Part shown: one piece after another, positions 46,373 through 58,490 of the stretch | Numbering within the stretch: the stretch's first letter is position 1 | Layout: each line of letters begins with the position of its first letter | Assembly (NCBI GenBank): GCA_030620095.1 | Contig: JAUTXW010000108.1 | Location: 1,364,001 to 1,428,000, forward strand | Reading direction: 5' to 3' | DNA: 64,000 nt | From: Kuschelorhynchus macadamiae | Lineage: Eukaryota; Arthropoda; Insecta; Coleoptera; Curculionidae | Notes under the pieces: generated by a model | Databases searched by the model: none | The model's input: only the letters and a program-made list of their open reading frames with translations | Told to the model about the DNA's origin: nothing | Position numbers and translations under genes: made by a program

Positions 46373-47730
46373 CTAAACCATTTTTGAGGTTGACGGCTGT
46401 GATTCTAATGGTTCGATTCCTTCTAAATCGTCTTCCTCTGAAAATGATGAGGTTTCGTCGTCACTACTTAAAGATTCCAGTGTGATAACTAAATCATCAA
46501 TAACCGTTTCAATTTTGCCATCTACTTCCTAGTATTTATCTTCAATAGAACGAACATGTTTACATACGATTTCTAATTTTCAGCCGATATTGAGTCAATC
46601 GCTTCTAATGTTATTTTATTTAAATCTTTAATTGAAAGTTCGCCGGTGTTGCGCTCTCGAATATATTTTTTTCTCCTGCCCATGCAAGTTCAATAGGGTT
46701 GAGGTCGCACATGTATGGAGGCAGCCTTAAAGGTGTATGACCGAGGTTACGTAAAAGACCGTCAATTTTATACTTTTTTTCTCTAGGCTTGTTGACTGAT
46801 ATTACTTCATATAATTGATATTTTCTCCATGTTGGATCACATACAAGATTGTTCGATTTAAGCCACGATATCATATGAGCTTTTGTAGTATTTAGTTGGC
46901 ACTTTATCTTCTACGTGAGAATGATAAGACGCATTATCCACTACCACGACTGATTTGGGAGGAAGGTTAGGTAGAAGCTTCTTGAGCAACCATTTTTCAA
47001 AATTATCTCTATTCATCTGTCTCCAGTTGTCAGTTCCGAGCGAAAAACTAGAGCAGCACCTGGAACAAATCCGACTTCTGAACCAGCGCGAACTATAATA
47101 AAGCGACTACTAGAGCGGATTCCCTGAACAACACCTGTAACACTTTCACTTTTCCAGCATTTGTTTGCTGTCATATCATTATCTACCCAGGTTTCGTCTA
47201 GATACACAATATTGCGCCCTTCTTGCCTATATTGCCTTACAGTTGGTAGATATTTCACCCGCTAGTGAAAAATATTTTCGTTTATTTTGGCACTTGCGCT
47301 AAACAAAACCATTTGATCGTAAAAGCCGATTTAAGGTTTTATACCCGTACGGAAAATCTATTTTGTTCTTTACAGCACGAAGTAGGGGTTTGCAGGTCGC
47401 AACCTTCTTCAAGTTTGTATAAATATCCTCTATTGTTCGTCGAATTACTTGAAAATCACCTTCGTCAATTTTATCTTTGTATGATAATCGGAGTCTTTTT
47501 TTACCAGGAGATTTTAAAGGTGAAGTAGAACATGAGCGATCATTATGTTTTCCTTGAATTATTCTTACACTACTTTCCGAAACACCAGTGTAAAATGCAA
47601 CGCGTTCTGTTCGATTTTGAATTGGAATAGTCAAACTATTATTTTCAGCTTCTCTAGTACAGGCCTCCATAACGCTCGCAATAACTTCACGTGCACCGCT
47701 TCGAATTGTTTTTCCTCTTTTGCTCGCCAT
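46373..47730 (-). pseudogene. IS630/Tc1-superfamily DDE transposase, nearly intact
   Basis: Start ATG at 47730 (MASKRGKTIRSGAREVI), then an HTH-like N-terminus with RVAFYTGVSESSVRIIQ. The catalytic domain has IVYLDETWVDND (first Asp), VVVDNASYHSH (second Asp, about 46925-46960) and LPPYMCDLNPIELAWA (third residue Glu). The C-terminal tail is acidic and Ser-rich (LSSDDETSSFSEEDDLEG). That is the complete domain order of an insect family with the LDETW/VDN/LPPY signature. Frame changes occur around 47265, 47013 and 46880-46900. Size about 450 residues. Probably inactive but recently so, given 30-bp TIRs with no mismatch. Confidence 0.88.
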
Positions 47731-48790
47731 CGTTACTTTGAAATAATAATTCAAATTCAACGCAACGCATTTATATAGAAATGAAAACAAAAGCTCGAAA
47801 TGTATAGGCGCCACTGGAAATAGCTAGAACCTTCTAGCGGCAAGTGCATGGAGACTCTAGGCACATCCCACTTTCAAGTAGACCAGTGCGAAATTTACTA
47901 AATCCTCGATTAATTTTCCGTACCGCTTAGCTGGCGCACTTTATAGGTGAAGCGGCAAACTATTACAACAAATAAAATAACATAAAATTTATTTGCGTAC
48001 ACAAATTTTACTTTTCCACTTGCTTAAGACTATGAACCTTTATTTTAAGGACCGCCCGGTTTTCTTTCGTGTCCCGCACTTTACTGGCATAGTCACTCAC
48101 TACTGTAATCGGCGACTTAAATCGTACCTTGGCTTGTTAATATATTTTTGCTCCACGTTACACCAATGTCAGAACAAGGATACCATAATATGTGTACAAC
48201 CATAATAATTTATGTCAGGTTGTAATGTTTTGTCCACTTTTCTTACATTATTTTTTTTTATTTTTGTATTTGTAAAAAAAAGTAAATCTGAATGTCATCC
48301 AGATTTACCTCCTTTGTAGTGAAGTGCAGTTGACAAAATTGAAAAGCAGTTTAGAGATTTGGTTCATCTAAGACATGTTTCTCGAAAAAGAACCCCAAAA
48401 GTATCAGATGAAACTAAATTAGATATCCTTTTGAGTTATCAAGAAAACCCAAGTTCACCAGCAAGCCAATTATCTCGTGACCACAATATTGATCATAAAA
48501 CAGTGTTAAACATCACAAAATCTGCTGGCATAAAACCATTTAAAATGCAGCCAGTACAAGAGTTATTGGAGGATGATTTAGAAAGAAGGGTAGAATTTTG
48601 CGAAGTCATGATGGCCGCATTGAACAACCGACAAATTGAAATAGATTGGATGCTTTTTTCTGACGAAGCAACGTTCACTTTAGAGGGTCAAGTAAATTTG
48701 AAAGTTAAACAGAAATTATTATATTATTCTAGGCAATCATTGGGCTTGAACCTCTAAACCAGAGTTTCGCAAACTTTTTATCCTGTAAAC

Positions 48791-51206
48791 CAGCCATGTC
48801 AAACATGCGGCCCAGTGAGCATTTTTCTGCGGCCCAAATCAGTTTTAAAAATAGCCAGAAAATGCGGCCCGCGAACAAGTTGAAAACCGTTTTTGAAAGC
48901 GCGCGCCGCTGCAACAACGACTGGTATAATAAAATGTACAATTGTACATGGTGCCATCTGTGTCTAGGAGGATGAACTACACATACTCAACCTAAAACCT
49001 AAAGCCAAACGTTACCTGGCTTGTTCCATGAAATTCTATCGCGCAAAAACACAGATGACGCTATTTGAACATTCTAGAAAGAACTCGAGAAATCACAATC
49101 CGTATATAAGCCGTGTTCGATTGAGTTCAGTCGTTCAGTGTTTAGTCAGTTATGAGTCAGTTGTGATAGAGTTTCGAGTGGAGTTGCGGACTTATTGTTA
49201 CAACACTTAACAGTACTTATTATAATTTATTTCGGATACAGTTTTTAACATGTCTTTTTCAAAACCAAGTGGAAGTAAGAGGAAACTTGTAGTGAGCATC
49301 GTATCTTTCAAGAAAAGTGGGAATTAGAGTTTTTTGCTGTGAAGTGAAAGAAAAAATTATTTGTTTGATTTGTAATAGTACAGTTGGTGTCCCAAAATTA
49401 TATCGTCACTATGATATTCATAAAACTATGTTTGACAAGTGTACAGGCATGGTCAGAAACGAAAAGTTAAATAAGTTAAAATCACAAAAATGAATCTGTC
49501 CTTCAAGCGAGCTACGTACTGTCGGAGTTGATCGCGAAACTCTCAAAACCATTTGCTGAAGGTGAATTTATAAAAGAGTGCCTTGTAAAGGCCGCGGAAA
49601 TTGTAAGTCCCGGGAGCGTGAAGGCATTTCAAAATATATCCTTGTCCCGGAATACTGTCACTGAAAGAGTTACTGAGTTGGCTGCCAATATAAGTGATCA
49701 GATAAAGACAAAATCATACTCCTTCATTGCATTTTCTATTGCCTGTGACGAAAGTACTGATGTGTGTGGTGTGGCGCAACTCGCTGTTTTTCTTCGTGCG
49801 GTTAATACAGATATCAATGTGTATGAAGAATTACTGGAATTAGTACCATTGCATGATACAACAGCTGGGAAGGATATTTTCAATGCTGTTTATGGACTTT
49901 TGCAAAAGTACAATTTAGATTTGTCAAAACTGTGTTCCGTTGCAACAGACGGAGCTTCTTCAATGACTGGAGTAAAAAATAGCTTCGTTAAAATATTACA
50001 GATAAAGATCAGAGAAACGGGCAGTGAGAAACCAGATTTTCATCATATTCATTGTATGATCCACCAAGAGGTTTTATGCTCAAAAGTGATCAAGTTGGAA
50101 AGTGTTTTAAGTGAAAGTGAAAAAAACTATAAACTTTATAAGGTCACGAGGCCCTAATCAGCGACAGTTTTCTGCATTTTTACGTGATTTAGAAAGTGAG
50201 TTCACTGGTTTACCATATTATGCAGAGGTGCGATGGCTTTCGTGTTCTATGGTACTCGACCAGTTTTGGAAACTCAACGAAGAAATATGCGTTTTCATGG
50301 AAACAAAAGGAGAAGATGTCAGCCTATTATGCAACGTACCTTTTTTACAAAATCTTTCATTTATGGTAGATATCTCAAAACACTTGTCGGACTTAAATAC
50401 GAAATTGCAAGGTCCACGTCAAGTTATTACAGATATGCATGATCATGTGAAAGCTTTCAAGTGTAAGATGATGTTGTGGGAAACACAGTTAGCAGAGGAT
50501 AATCTGTCACATTTTCTGACTTGTAAGGCATATCAGGAAAGTACGAGTGTTCCAATATCATACAAAATATATTCAGAGAAAATGATAAGCCTTCTGGCAG
50601 AATTTGAGAAGTGTTTTCAGGATTTTAAGACCCAAGAAAACAATTTTTCTCTATTTACTAATCTTTTCACTGTCGATATTGATAAAATTCCCCCTCACTT
50701 GCAAATGGAAGTAATTGAGATTCAGTGTCAGAACCATTTAAAACAAATATGATAGTGTTGGTTGGTACATTCGAATTTTATAAGTACTTGCCAGTTCAAT
50801 ACCAAGAAATGAGAAAATTTGCCTGTAAAATCCTGTCAGTACAAAGTACTTATAAGGTTGAACGACTATTTTCTTTGATGAAAGGAAACAAATCTCCCAC
50901 AAGATCGCGATTGACGGACGCATACTTGGACGCAGTTTTAAGTTATTTCAGCCGATAAATTCGCGCCACAAATAGACAACTTAATTAAAGACAAAAAATG
51001 TCAAATATCTGGCAAAAGAATTTAATGTTTGTTGTTTTTTGTAACGTCCTTTTTATTGGAAATTTAATAAACAGACTTGTCCTATAATGGTATTTTTTCT
51101 CAAGATTTTCAGTTGTTTGTCTTCTTTTAGATAAGGTTTTGCGGCCCACCTAGTCAATGGTCTTCATGCTTTTGGCCCACTAGTGACTTTGAGTTAGACA
51201 TGGCTG
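48791..51206 (+). mobile_element. hAT element 2, fuller copy
   Basis: Ends CAGCCATGTCAAACATGCGG and, inverted, CAGCCATGTCTAACTC. TSD CTGTAAAC at 48783-48790 and 51207-51214. Sequence next to each end matches hAT element 1 (6921-8450) closely, including GCGGCCCAGTGAGC and GCGGCCCACCTAGTC. It retains the zinc-finger and catalytic part that copy 1 lost. Confidence 0.93.
49250..50959 (+). pseudogene. hAT transposase (ZBED/GTF2IRD2-like)
   Basis: The N-terminus is MSFSKPSGSKRKLV, then frameshifts. A zinc-finger-like region has ICLICNSTVGVPKLYRHYDIHK (split over frames). The 209-residue frame at 49528-50157 has SIACDESTDVCGVAQLAVF and CSVATDGASSMTGVKNSF, which carry catalytic acidic residues of hAT enzymes, and HHIHCMIHQEVL. 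The 213-residue frame at 50111-50752 has GLPYYAEVRWLSCSM and LQMEVIEIQC. The C-terminal dimerisation part at 50758-50958 has YKVERLFSLMKGNKSP. At least four frame changes, including near 50150 where a short segment is lost relative to intact relatives. Inactive. Confidence 0.9.
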
Positions 51207-51865
51207 CTGTAAACCATTTGACGATTTGTTTGCAGTAAACCCCCGCTTACTTAATATTAAATTGTACTAAATTTTGTAACGTCAAATGTGTTTTTTTCAC
51301 AGCCCACAGTAGTAACACTCCTTCTCACATTAAAAGGATTTTTTTGTAGGACGGTTTGTTGCAAAAAAGTAATTACAATTTTATTTATACCTTTAGTAAA
51401 ACGACTGATTTGTATTTTTTGTTTATTACAAAAACTATGGCAATATTAACTGAGACATTGTGAATATTTTGATGAACGAAAACAAAGCAACAATTTTAGC
51501 TTTCTTAAAATTCAAACCCAAATCAAATGAATACTTTTATTTTGACAAAATAAATCAGAGAAAAAATATCAACTTCGAAAATTTAAATAATGTTGTTAAT
51601 GAGAGGGATTAACCTGATGTTCTGATAACAATTGATCGATTGTTTTGATTAACATTTAACTTCAAATGGGTAAGGTACAATGTCATAGATTCATGAATTG
51701 TTGCAATTATTGTAAGTTTATCCCTATTTACACCTCACGAACCCCCAAATGCCCTTTTCGTTGACAAGGACCCTATATGCAAGACGGAATTGACCATTAG
51801 GTTCGATTTCGACCACTTTGGGAATCATAGCTCCAAACCTCTTAAGTCCTATTAACTAACCTCCA
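51207..51865. other. Unidentified insert flank
   Basis: DNA between hAT element 2 and the resumed transposase. Together with 48705-48790 it belongs to an insertion into the IS630-like gene. GCAAACTTTTTATCCTGTAAAC across the hAT junction resembles hAT non-autonomous ends, but ends were not defined. No gene. Confidence 0.5.
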
Positions 51866-52452
51866 TCTTGGGTTAATCGTCAAAATTGCCGGTATTATGC
51901 AGACGAAAATCCTCGTTGGATTATTGAATGTCACTGACAGCGTAAAGGGAAAGTGAATGTTTGGGCTGAAATAATAGGAGACGGAGTAATTGGTCCATTC
52001 TTTTTGAGGACAACTTAAATGGAGACCTCTATTTAAATTTTCCCCAAACATTTTTAATACCACAACTGCAAATAATATTCCCTAGTAATGGAAATCTAGA
52101 TCCAAGGATGTTTTTTTCAACAGGATGGAGCCCCACTCCACTTTGCAGGAAATGTAAGAGAGTTCTTAAATGTTGCATTTCCAAATAGGTGAATAGGACG
52201 GTGAGGATTTATAGAGTGGCCGCCCCGATCCCCGGATATGACACCCTTAGATTTTTTCTTATGAAGTGATTTAAAAAGAACGATCTATGTAACCAGACCT
52301 AAAAATCTAGAAGATTTGAAGGCAAGAATTAGAGCAGAGAAGCGTTTAATCGCGCCAGAAGTTTTAGAACGGGTAAGGGAAGAATTCTACCATCGTTTGA
52401 GTCTGTGCCAACAAGTTAATGGAGCACATTTTCAACAATTCTTACACTAGAA

Positions 52453-53921
52453 AGGTAAGATTTCAGTTTTATTGTTATTATTAATGTTATTATATTTAAA
52501 AATTAGTTTTTAATAAATTTCTGACACACGGTTTGACAGATGTCAAAAAAGGTGTCTTTGGGTACCTATTTCAGGATTTTAGAGAAATCTTATTTCCGGC
52601 TCAGCTATAAGCAGCGTTCGATTTAAAATCCCCACTCTGTTATGTTGGAAAATATTAGCGTGGGCTCGGCAAGAACTAGTATATAGAAGAAAATAGATTT
52701 TTTTTGGAATTTGGCAAACTATAGGCACGTGTTTTTGACTTAAGGTTTTACTACTCTTATATTATGTATATGTTTTTAAATAAATTGAGTCATAAAAAGT
52801 TACCTGAAACTGTGAAAACCGTAAAAATAGTTTTTTGACAGCTTTCAAAATATTTTTTTAGGAAAATTCCGCCACTAAAATTTACATAAAAATGGGAAAA
52901 ACGTATTTACAAATTTTAAGCAGCTTAAAACTTTTGACAACTATCAAAATATTTTTTAAAACAAATTAGGCCTCTAAAAGTTACAACTATAAAAATTGTA
53001 TTTAAAAAAATTAAACAGTTGAAAAGTTCCGATTACAGTTTTCTAAATTATAATAAACAAGTCCTGAAATGCCACAGGTGCAATAATCCATTTCAGTCAA
53101 ATGACGATCGCTATTTCGATCTTTTCAGAGCTCATCAGGCTGCGCTAGGCTAGCGAGCCCAATTTTCAAATCCTGGCTCAATAATAAATCAAAATTATAC
53201 TTTATCATTCTAGCTGTTTTTGACTCAAAAAGGGGCCGACGCTGGAGCCATAATGTAAATTAAATTGTGTGCATGGTTGCCAGATTTGCAAAAATCAAAA
53301 GCGGGAGGCATATTGCCATCGATAGTTCCGTAACTAGAAAAAGCTGCAAACTAAGTAAGCCATTTATTAAGTTCACCTCCTCGCAAATAAATCAGAGGAG
53401 GGCGAAAAAAGGTCCCCATTCTTATAAATATGTACCATATTTAATAAGTGTCGATTTTATCGAATACCTATTGGTATTATTGGCTATCTATCGGTACAGT
53501 TTTAAGTAACATTAATAACACTGGTGTCGTATTTTCACCCGCTTTTTTATTAAAATGAAACACCACGTCTTCTAATAATGGCATAGCTTTCCCATAAGAA
53601 CAAGATAAGTGGGGTTTTTGTGTGTTCGGAATCTTACAAATCTTAGTCGTTTTTTTTTTAGGAAACTATCAAAGTTGATATTTAAAACGGGCCCCAGAGA
53701 TTTTAACCATGTTACCAAATAATTTTCAGGAAACCCCTCAACTGCGTGTAAATTATGAAGTCTGCTACAGAATAAATTACGTTATGAACGTAGAAAAGTA
53801 TTTTGAGTTCTATTCTTTCTTATAAGAATTTATAAACCATTAAGTAACAGAAATAAATTCAACTTAATTTTGGTAAAAAAGCATATATAATTAAAATAAG
53901 TTAAGAAATATTGTACATTTG
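52453..53921. other. AT-rich stretch with a hammerhead-like core
   Basis: No protein gene that I can support; an 80-residue frame at 53267-53509 has no recognisable domain. The hammerhead-like motif at 53100-53145 is listed separately. Confidence 0.45.
53100..53145 (-). ncRNA. Hammerhead-like ribozyme core, minus strand
   Basis: On minus: CUGAUGA (53138-53132), stem II GCUCU/AGAUC around loop GAAA with one C-U mismatch (53131-53118), GAA (53117-53115), stem III AU/AU around loop AGCG (53114-53107), and cleavage C at 53106. The same short stem III architecture as the motifs at 15072 and 20659. Stem I is poor: C-G and G-U pairs, then mismatches. No Penelope gene is adjacent. Probably a degenerate copy or a separate ribozyme-bearing repeat. 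Confidence 0.5.
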
Positions 53922-54141
53922 CTAATTTTCTTGCGAAACCTTCTGTGGCACGGATTTTTTGAATGTTGGGCGCTCCTCTTCGACCTTTGGCTGCAACGGA
54001 ATAAAGTCTCCAGCTTTACGTCCATTTTTCACATGAAAAATTTTAATCAAGCTTACGTCCCTGTGAAAAGCTTCCTTTAGAAATTCGCGTTTCAAAGCTC
54101 TTCTTGTAATTTTTGCGGCTATCGTCGAAAATATGATGTAA
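53922..54141 (-). CDS. Candidate terminal exon of an unknown host gene
   Basis: The minus strand shows CCTTTGTTTTTAG, a good splice acceptor, at about 54153-54142. An open stretch of about 72 codons follows to a TAG at 53922. The translation starts YIIFSTIAAKITRRALKR, then FHRDVSLIKIFHVKNGRKAG and ends VPQKVSQEN. It has no similarity that I recognise to TE proteins, keeps a balanced amino-acid composition and has higher GC than its surroundings. The start looks like the end of a hydrophobic segment followed by a basic and acidic tail. No upstream exon was found, so this is an inference. Alternatives: chance ORF or an exonised repeat. Confidence 0.4.
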
Positions 54142-54410
54142 CTAAAAACAAAGGTTAAATATATATGGTCTGGTGTCCTTTAAATTTAACACACTTCTTT
54201 TCTAGTTGAATAAAAAGTGTACGACTTATAAAACTTAATGAATAAAGATGGGAAACTCATGAATTTACAAAAAAAATGACGAAAGGAGCATTTTTTAAAA
54301 TATTTCTATTTGAAAACTCTTATGAGTTTGCAGGCAATTTTCTATTATATATGTATATACAAATATAAACTGTTGGCTACTTGAAACAGTTCACCTGCAT
54401 TTTTTGGTAA
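54142..54410. other. No recognisable feature
   Basis: AT-rich spacer upstream (minus sense) of the candidate exon; would be intron if the exon is real. Confidence 0.4.
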
Positions 54411-56424
54411 AATTTAAGTTCGAATACTTTTAAAACGAGACGAGATACTGCGATGCGGTTTTAGGTTGTATCTTGCAAATTTTATTACATATAACCGATG
54501 TTAGGCGTAAAACTTACCTAAGCTAAATAATTAGTTATTCAGGGAGTTAAACAACACTCTGCAAATTTTTAAATTTTTTATTCTGTTCCAAAAACCTACA
54601 AAAACAATTTCTTAGTTCTAATTGTTAGATTAGCGTAATCCTTGGTGAAAGTGTAAAAAAAACCATTTCAAACTTTTTTTAAAATATTTAATATTTTTTA
54701 AGATATGATTTTTTTTAAAAAAAAATTATTTTTTCTACATAAATAAGCTGTAACTTTTTATTAGCCACTTGATGTAAAGTTTTCTTGCTGGAGGGCCCTT
54801 AAGTAATTTTTATTATAATGTGCACGGTCTGCACAACGCAGAACATATACAGGGTGTGAAAAAAATGTGGCAAGGTTAGTTAAAAATCTAGCAATCTTAA
54901 AGATCATGTACGTATATTTCTACACCCTGTAGCATAAAAAAGAATTAAAATTTGAAAGTTTTTACTTAAGCCTTAAGTGATACTGAATATTTTCTCCAAA
55001 CGGTTTTTTAATTATCTCTCTAATTTTATGATTTTAACAAATACATGTGTTGATTTTACAATCATACTTACCAACATCAGGGTAACACAAGAGAGATGTG
55101 ACAGGCCTGCCACCTTTTTAGTTTTAAAAATATCAACTTGAAATGTCTCTATAATTCCATAAAAGAAAAATTTTCTATAAAAAATAATTAAGTTACTTTA
55201 TCTTTGGCCGGAAGTAACCCCCTACTTTTGTATTTTAAATAGGACCCTGTATATTTAACGGACTATCGTATTCAGCTTAAAATTAGATTTTTAACGATAT
55301 ATCAAGTTAAGTTTTGTTTTCAAAGGTTTTTGCGAAGAAAATGAAATTGAAAAATTATACAAGGTGTCAATAAAAACTATCAGAGTAAAAAAAAATGAAA
55401 AATTCTATTATTTTCCAAAACGATGTTTAAGTTGAAGTGTCTGGAAAGATAAAACTAAGCTTATTTTGAACTGCTAAAAAGAAGTATTTTGTAAAAAGTT
55501 TTTATCATGAAACCTCAAAGTTGCATTTTCAAAAAAGACTGTCCAGCCTCTATTTTAAAAACAAAATTTACCTTGTGATACATCGTTGATAAGCTAATTT
55601 TAAGCTGAATACAATAATTAATAAATATTTACAGGGTTCTATTTAAAATTAAAAAAAAATACTTTTTTTATAAAACTTACCTCTTCTCGAGTTATAGAAA
55701 CGTCTTAAGTTTAATTTTTTGATATTATTAATACTAAAAAGTGGCAGCCTGTTACATGTCTCTTGTGTTATCCGATGTTGCTAACTTTGGCTGTAAAATC
55801 AACATCTGTATTTTTTAAAATGATAAAGTTAGAGAAAAAATTAAAAAACCGTTTGGAGAAAATACTCTATACTCCTTTAAACTTAAGTAAAAACTTTTAA
55901 ATTTAAATTCTTTTTATGCTGCAGGTTGTTGAAATATACGTTCATGATATTTAGGATTGCTAGTTTTATAACTTTTAAATTTAAATTCTCTTTATGCTAC
56001 AGGTTGTGCTACAGCACATTATATTTAGGATTGCTAGTTTTTTATCTATCCTTGCCACATTTTTTTACACCCTGTATATTTTCTAGAAAATATATGACTT
56101 GAATGCCCTCTAGCAAGAAAATTTTACAACTCAAAAAATATTAAAAATTGTAAAAAGTTTAAAATTGTTTTTTACAATAATTTTACCAAGGATTACGCTA
56201 ATCTAACCAACAATTAGAACTAAAAAATTGTTTTTGTAGATTTTCGGAACAAATAAAAAATTGAAAAATGTTCAGTCTTGTTTAACACCCTGTATAAATA
56301 CCATTTTATCTTAGGTAAGGTTTACGCCTAACATCGGTTATATGTAATAGAATTTACAAGATTCAACTGAAAACCGCACCTCAGTATCTCGCCTTGTTTT
56401 TAAAATATTTGAACTTAAAATTTA
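54411..56424. mobile_element. 2-kb fold-back element with about 1-kb inverted arms
   Basis: The left arm (54411 to about 55400) and right arm (about 55500-56424) are diverged inverted copies. Matching blocks include CATATAACCGATGTTAGGCG, AGATTAGCGTAATCCTTGG, TTTTCTTGCTGGAGGGC (TAGAGGGC in the other), ATACAGGGTGT, TCTCCAAACGG, AACACAAGAGA and GTATTCAGCTTAAAATTAG. The centre is about 55440. No coding sequence. The left end is AAAATTTAAGTTCG; the right end runs into a short TA tract. Arms of this length indicate a non-autonomous fold-back transposon; its autonomous partner is unknown. Confidence 0.85.
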
Positions 56425-56442
56425 TATATATATATATATATA

Positions 56443-58342
<1,900 letters not shown>

Positions 58343-58354
58343 CATATATATAAT

Positions 58355-58490
58355 GTGTTTTCATTCCGGGTGTACATCCGTTCACTACTGTCGTTCTGAA
58401 AAGAAGTTTTGCTGACGTTTCGCCAAAATCACATTTGACATTTTCGAAACTTTCTTTCTCGCGTCCGAATAGAGACCAGTCTCTATATTA
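58355..58490 (-). repeat. Penelope-like element 3' terminal fragment
   Basis: On minus it reads GTGATTTTGGCGAAACGTCAGC, CAGTAGTGAACGGATGTACAC and CCCGG...AAAACAC, the same order as 9787-9905 beside another (TA)n tract. GAAACGTC with upstream pairing GTCAAA/TTTGGC resembles a decayed hammerhead stem II and core. No coding part remains. Confidence 0.72.

Larger units (their letters stand above)
45088..48081 (-). mobile_element. DDE DNA transposon with 30-bp terminal inverted repeats
   Basis: The left end AAGTGCGGGACACGAAAG and the right end form 30-bp inverted repeats with no mismatch (45088-45117, 48052-48081). Both are flanked by TA (45086-45087, 48082-48083), the IS630-Tc1-mariner target. 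It encodes one transposase on the minus strand. About 1.2 kb between the gene end and left terminus contains an inserted fold-back element. Confidence 0.92.
48359..52452 (+). pseudogene. IS630/mariner-like transposase split by a 3.2-kb insertion
   Basis: The N-terminal part at 48359-48704 has an HTH region (SPASQLSRDHNIDHKTVL) and FSDEATFTLEGQVN with the first catalytic Asp. After the insertion it resumes at about 51866 with VNRQNCRYYADENPRW, then KVNVWAEIIGDGVIGPFF. FQQDGAP lies in a shifted frame near 52115, WPPRSPDMTPLDFFL near 52215-52255, and the end QQVNGAHFQQFLH is at 52452. Motif order equals that of 397-1115 and 56772-57796. Stops and frameshifts are scattered. The intervening DNA 48705-51865 includes a hAT element and unidentified flanks. 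Confidence 0.87.

Noticed and set aside
53267..53509. 80-residue open frame
   Set aside because: No recognisable domain; basic and low-information sequence in repeat-rich DNA.
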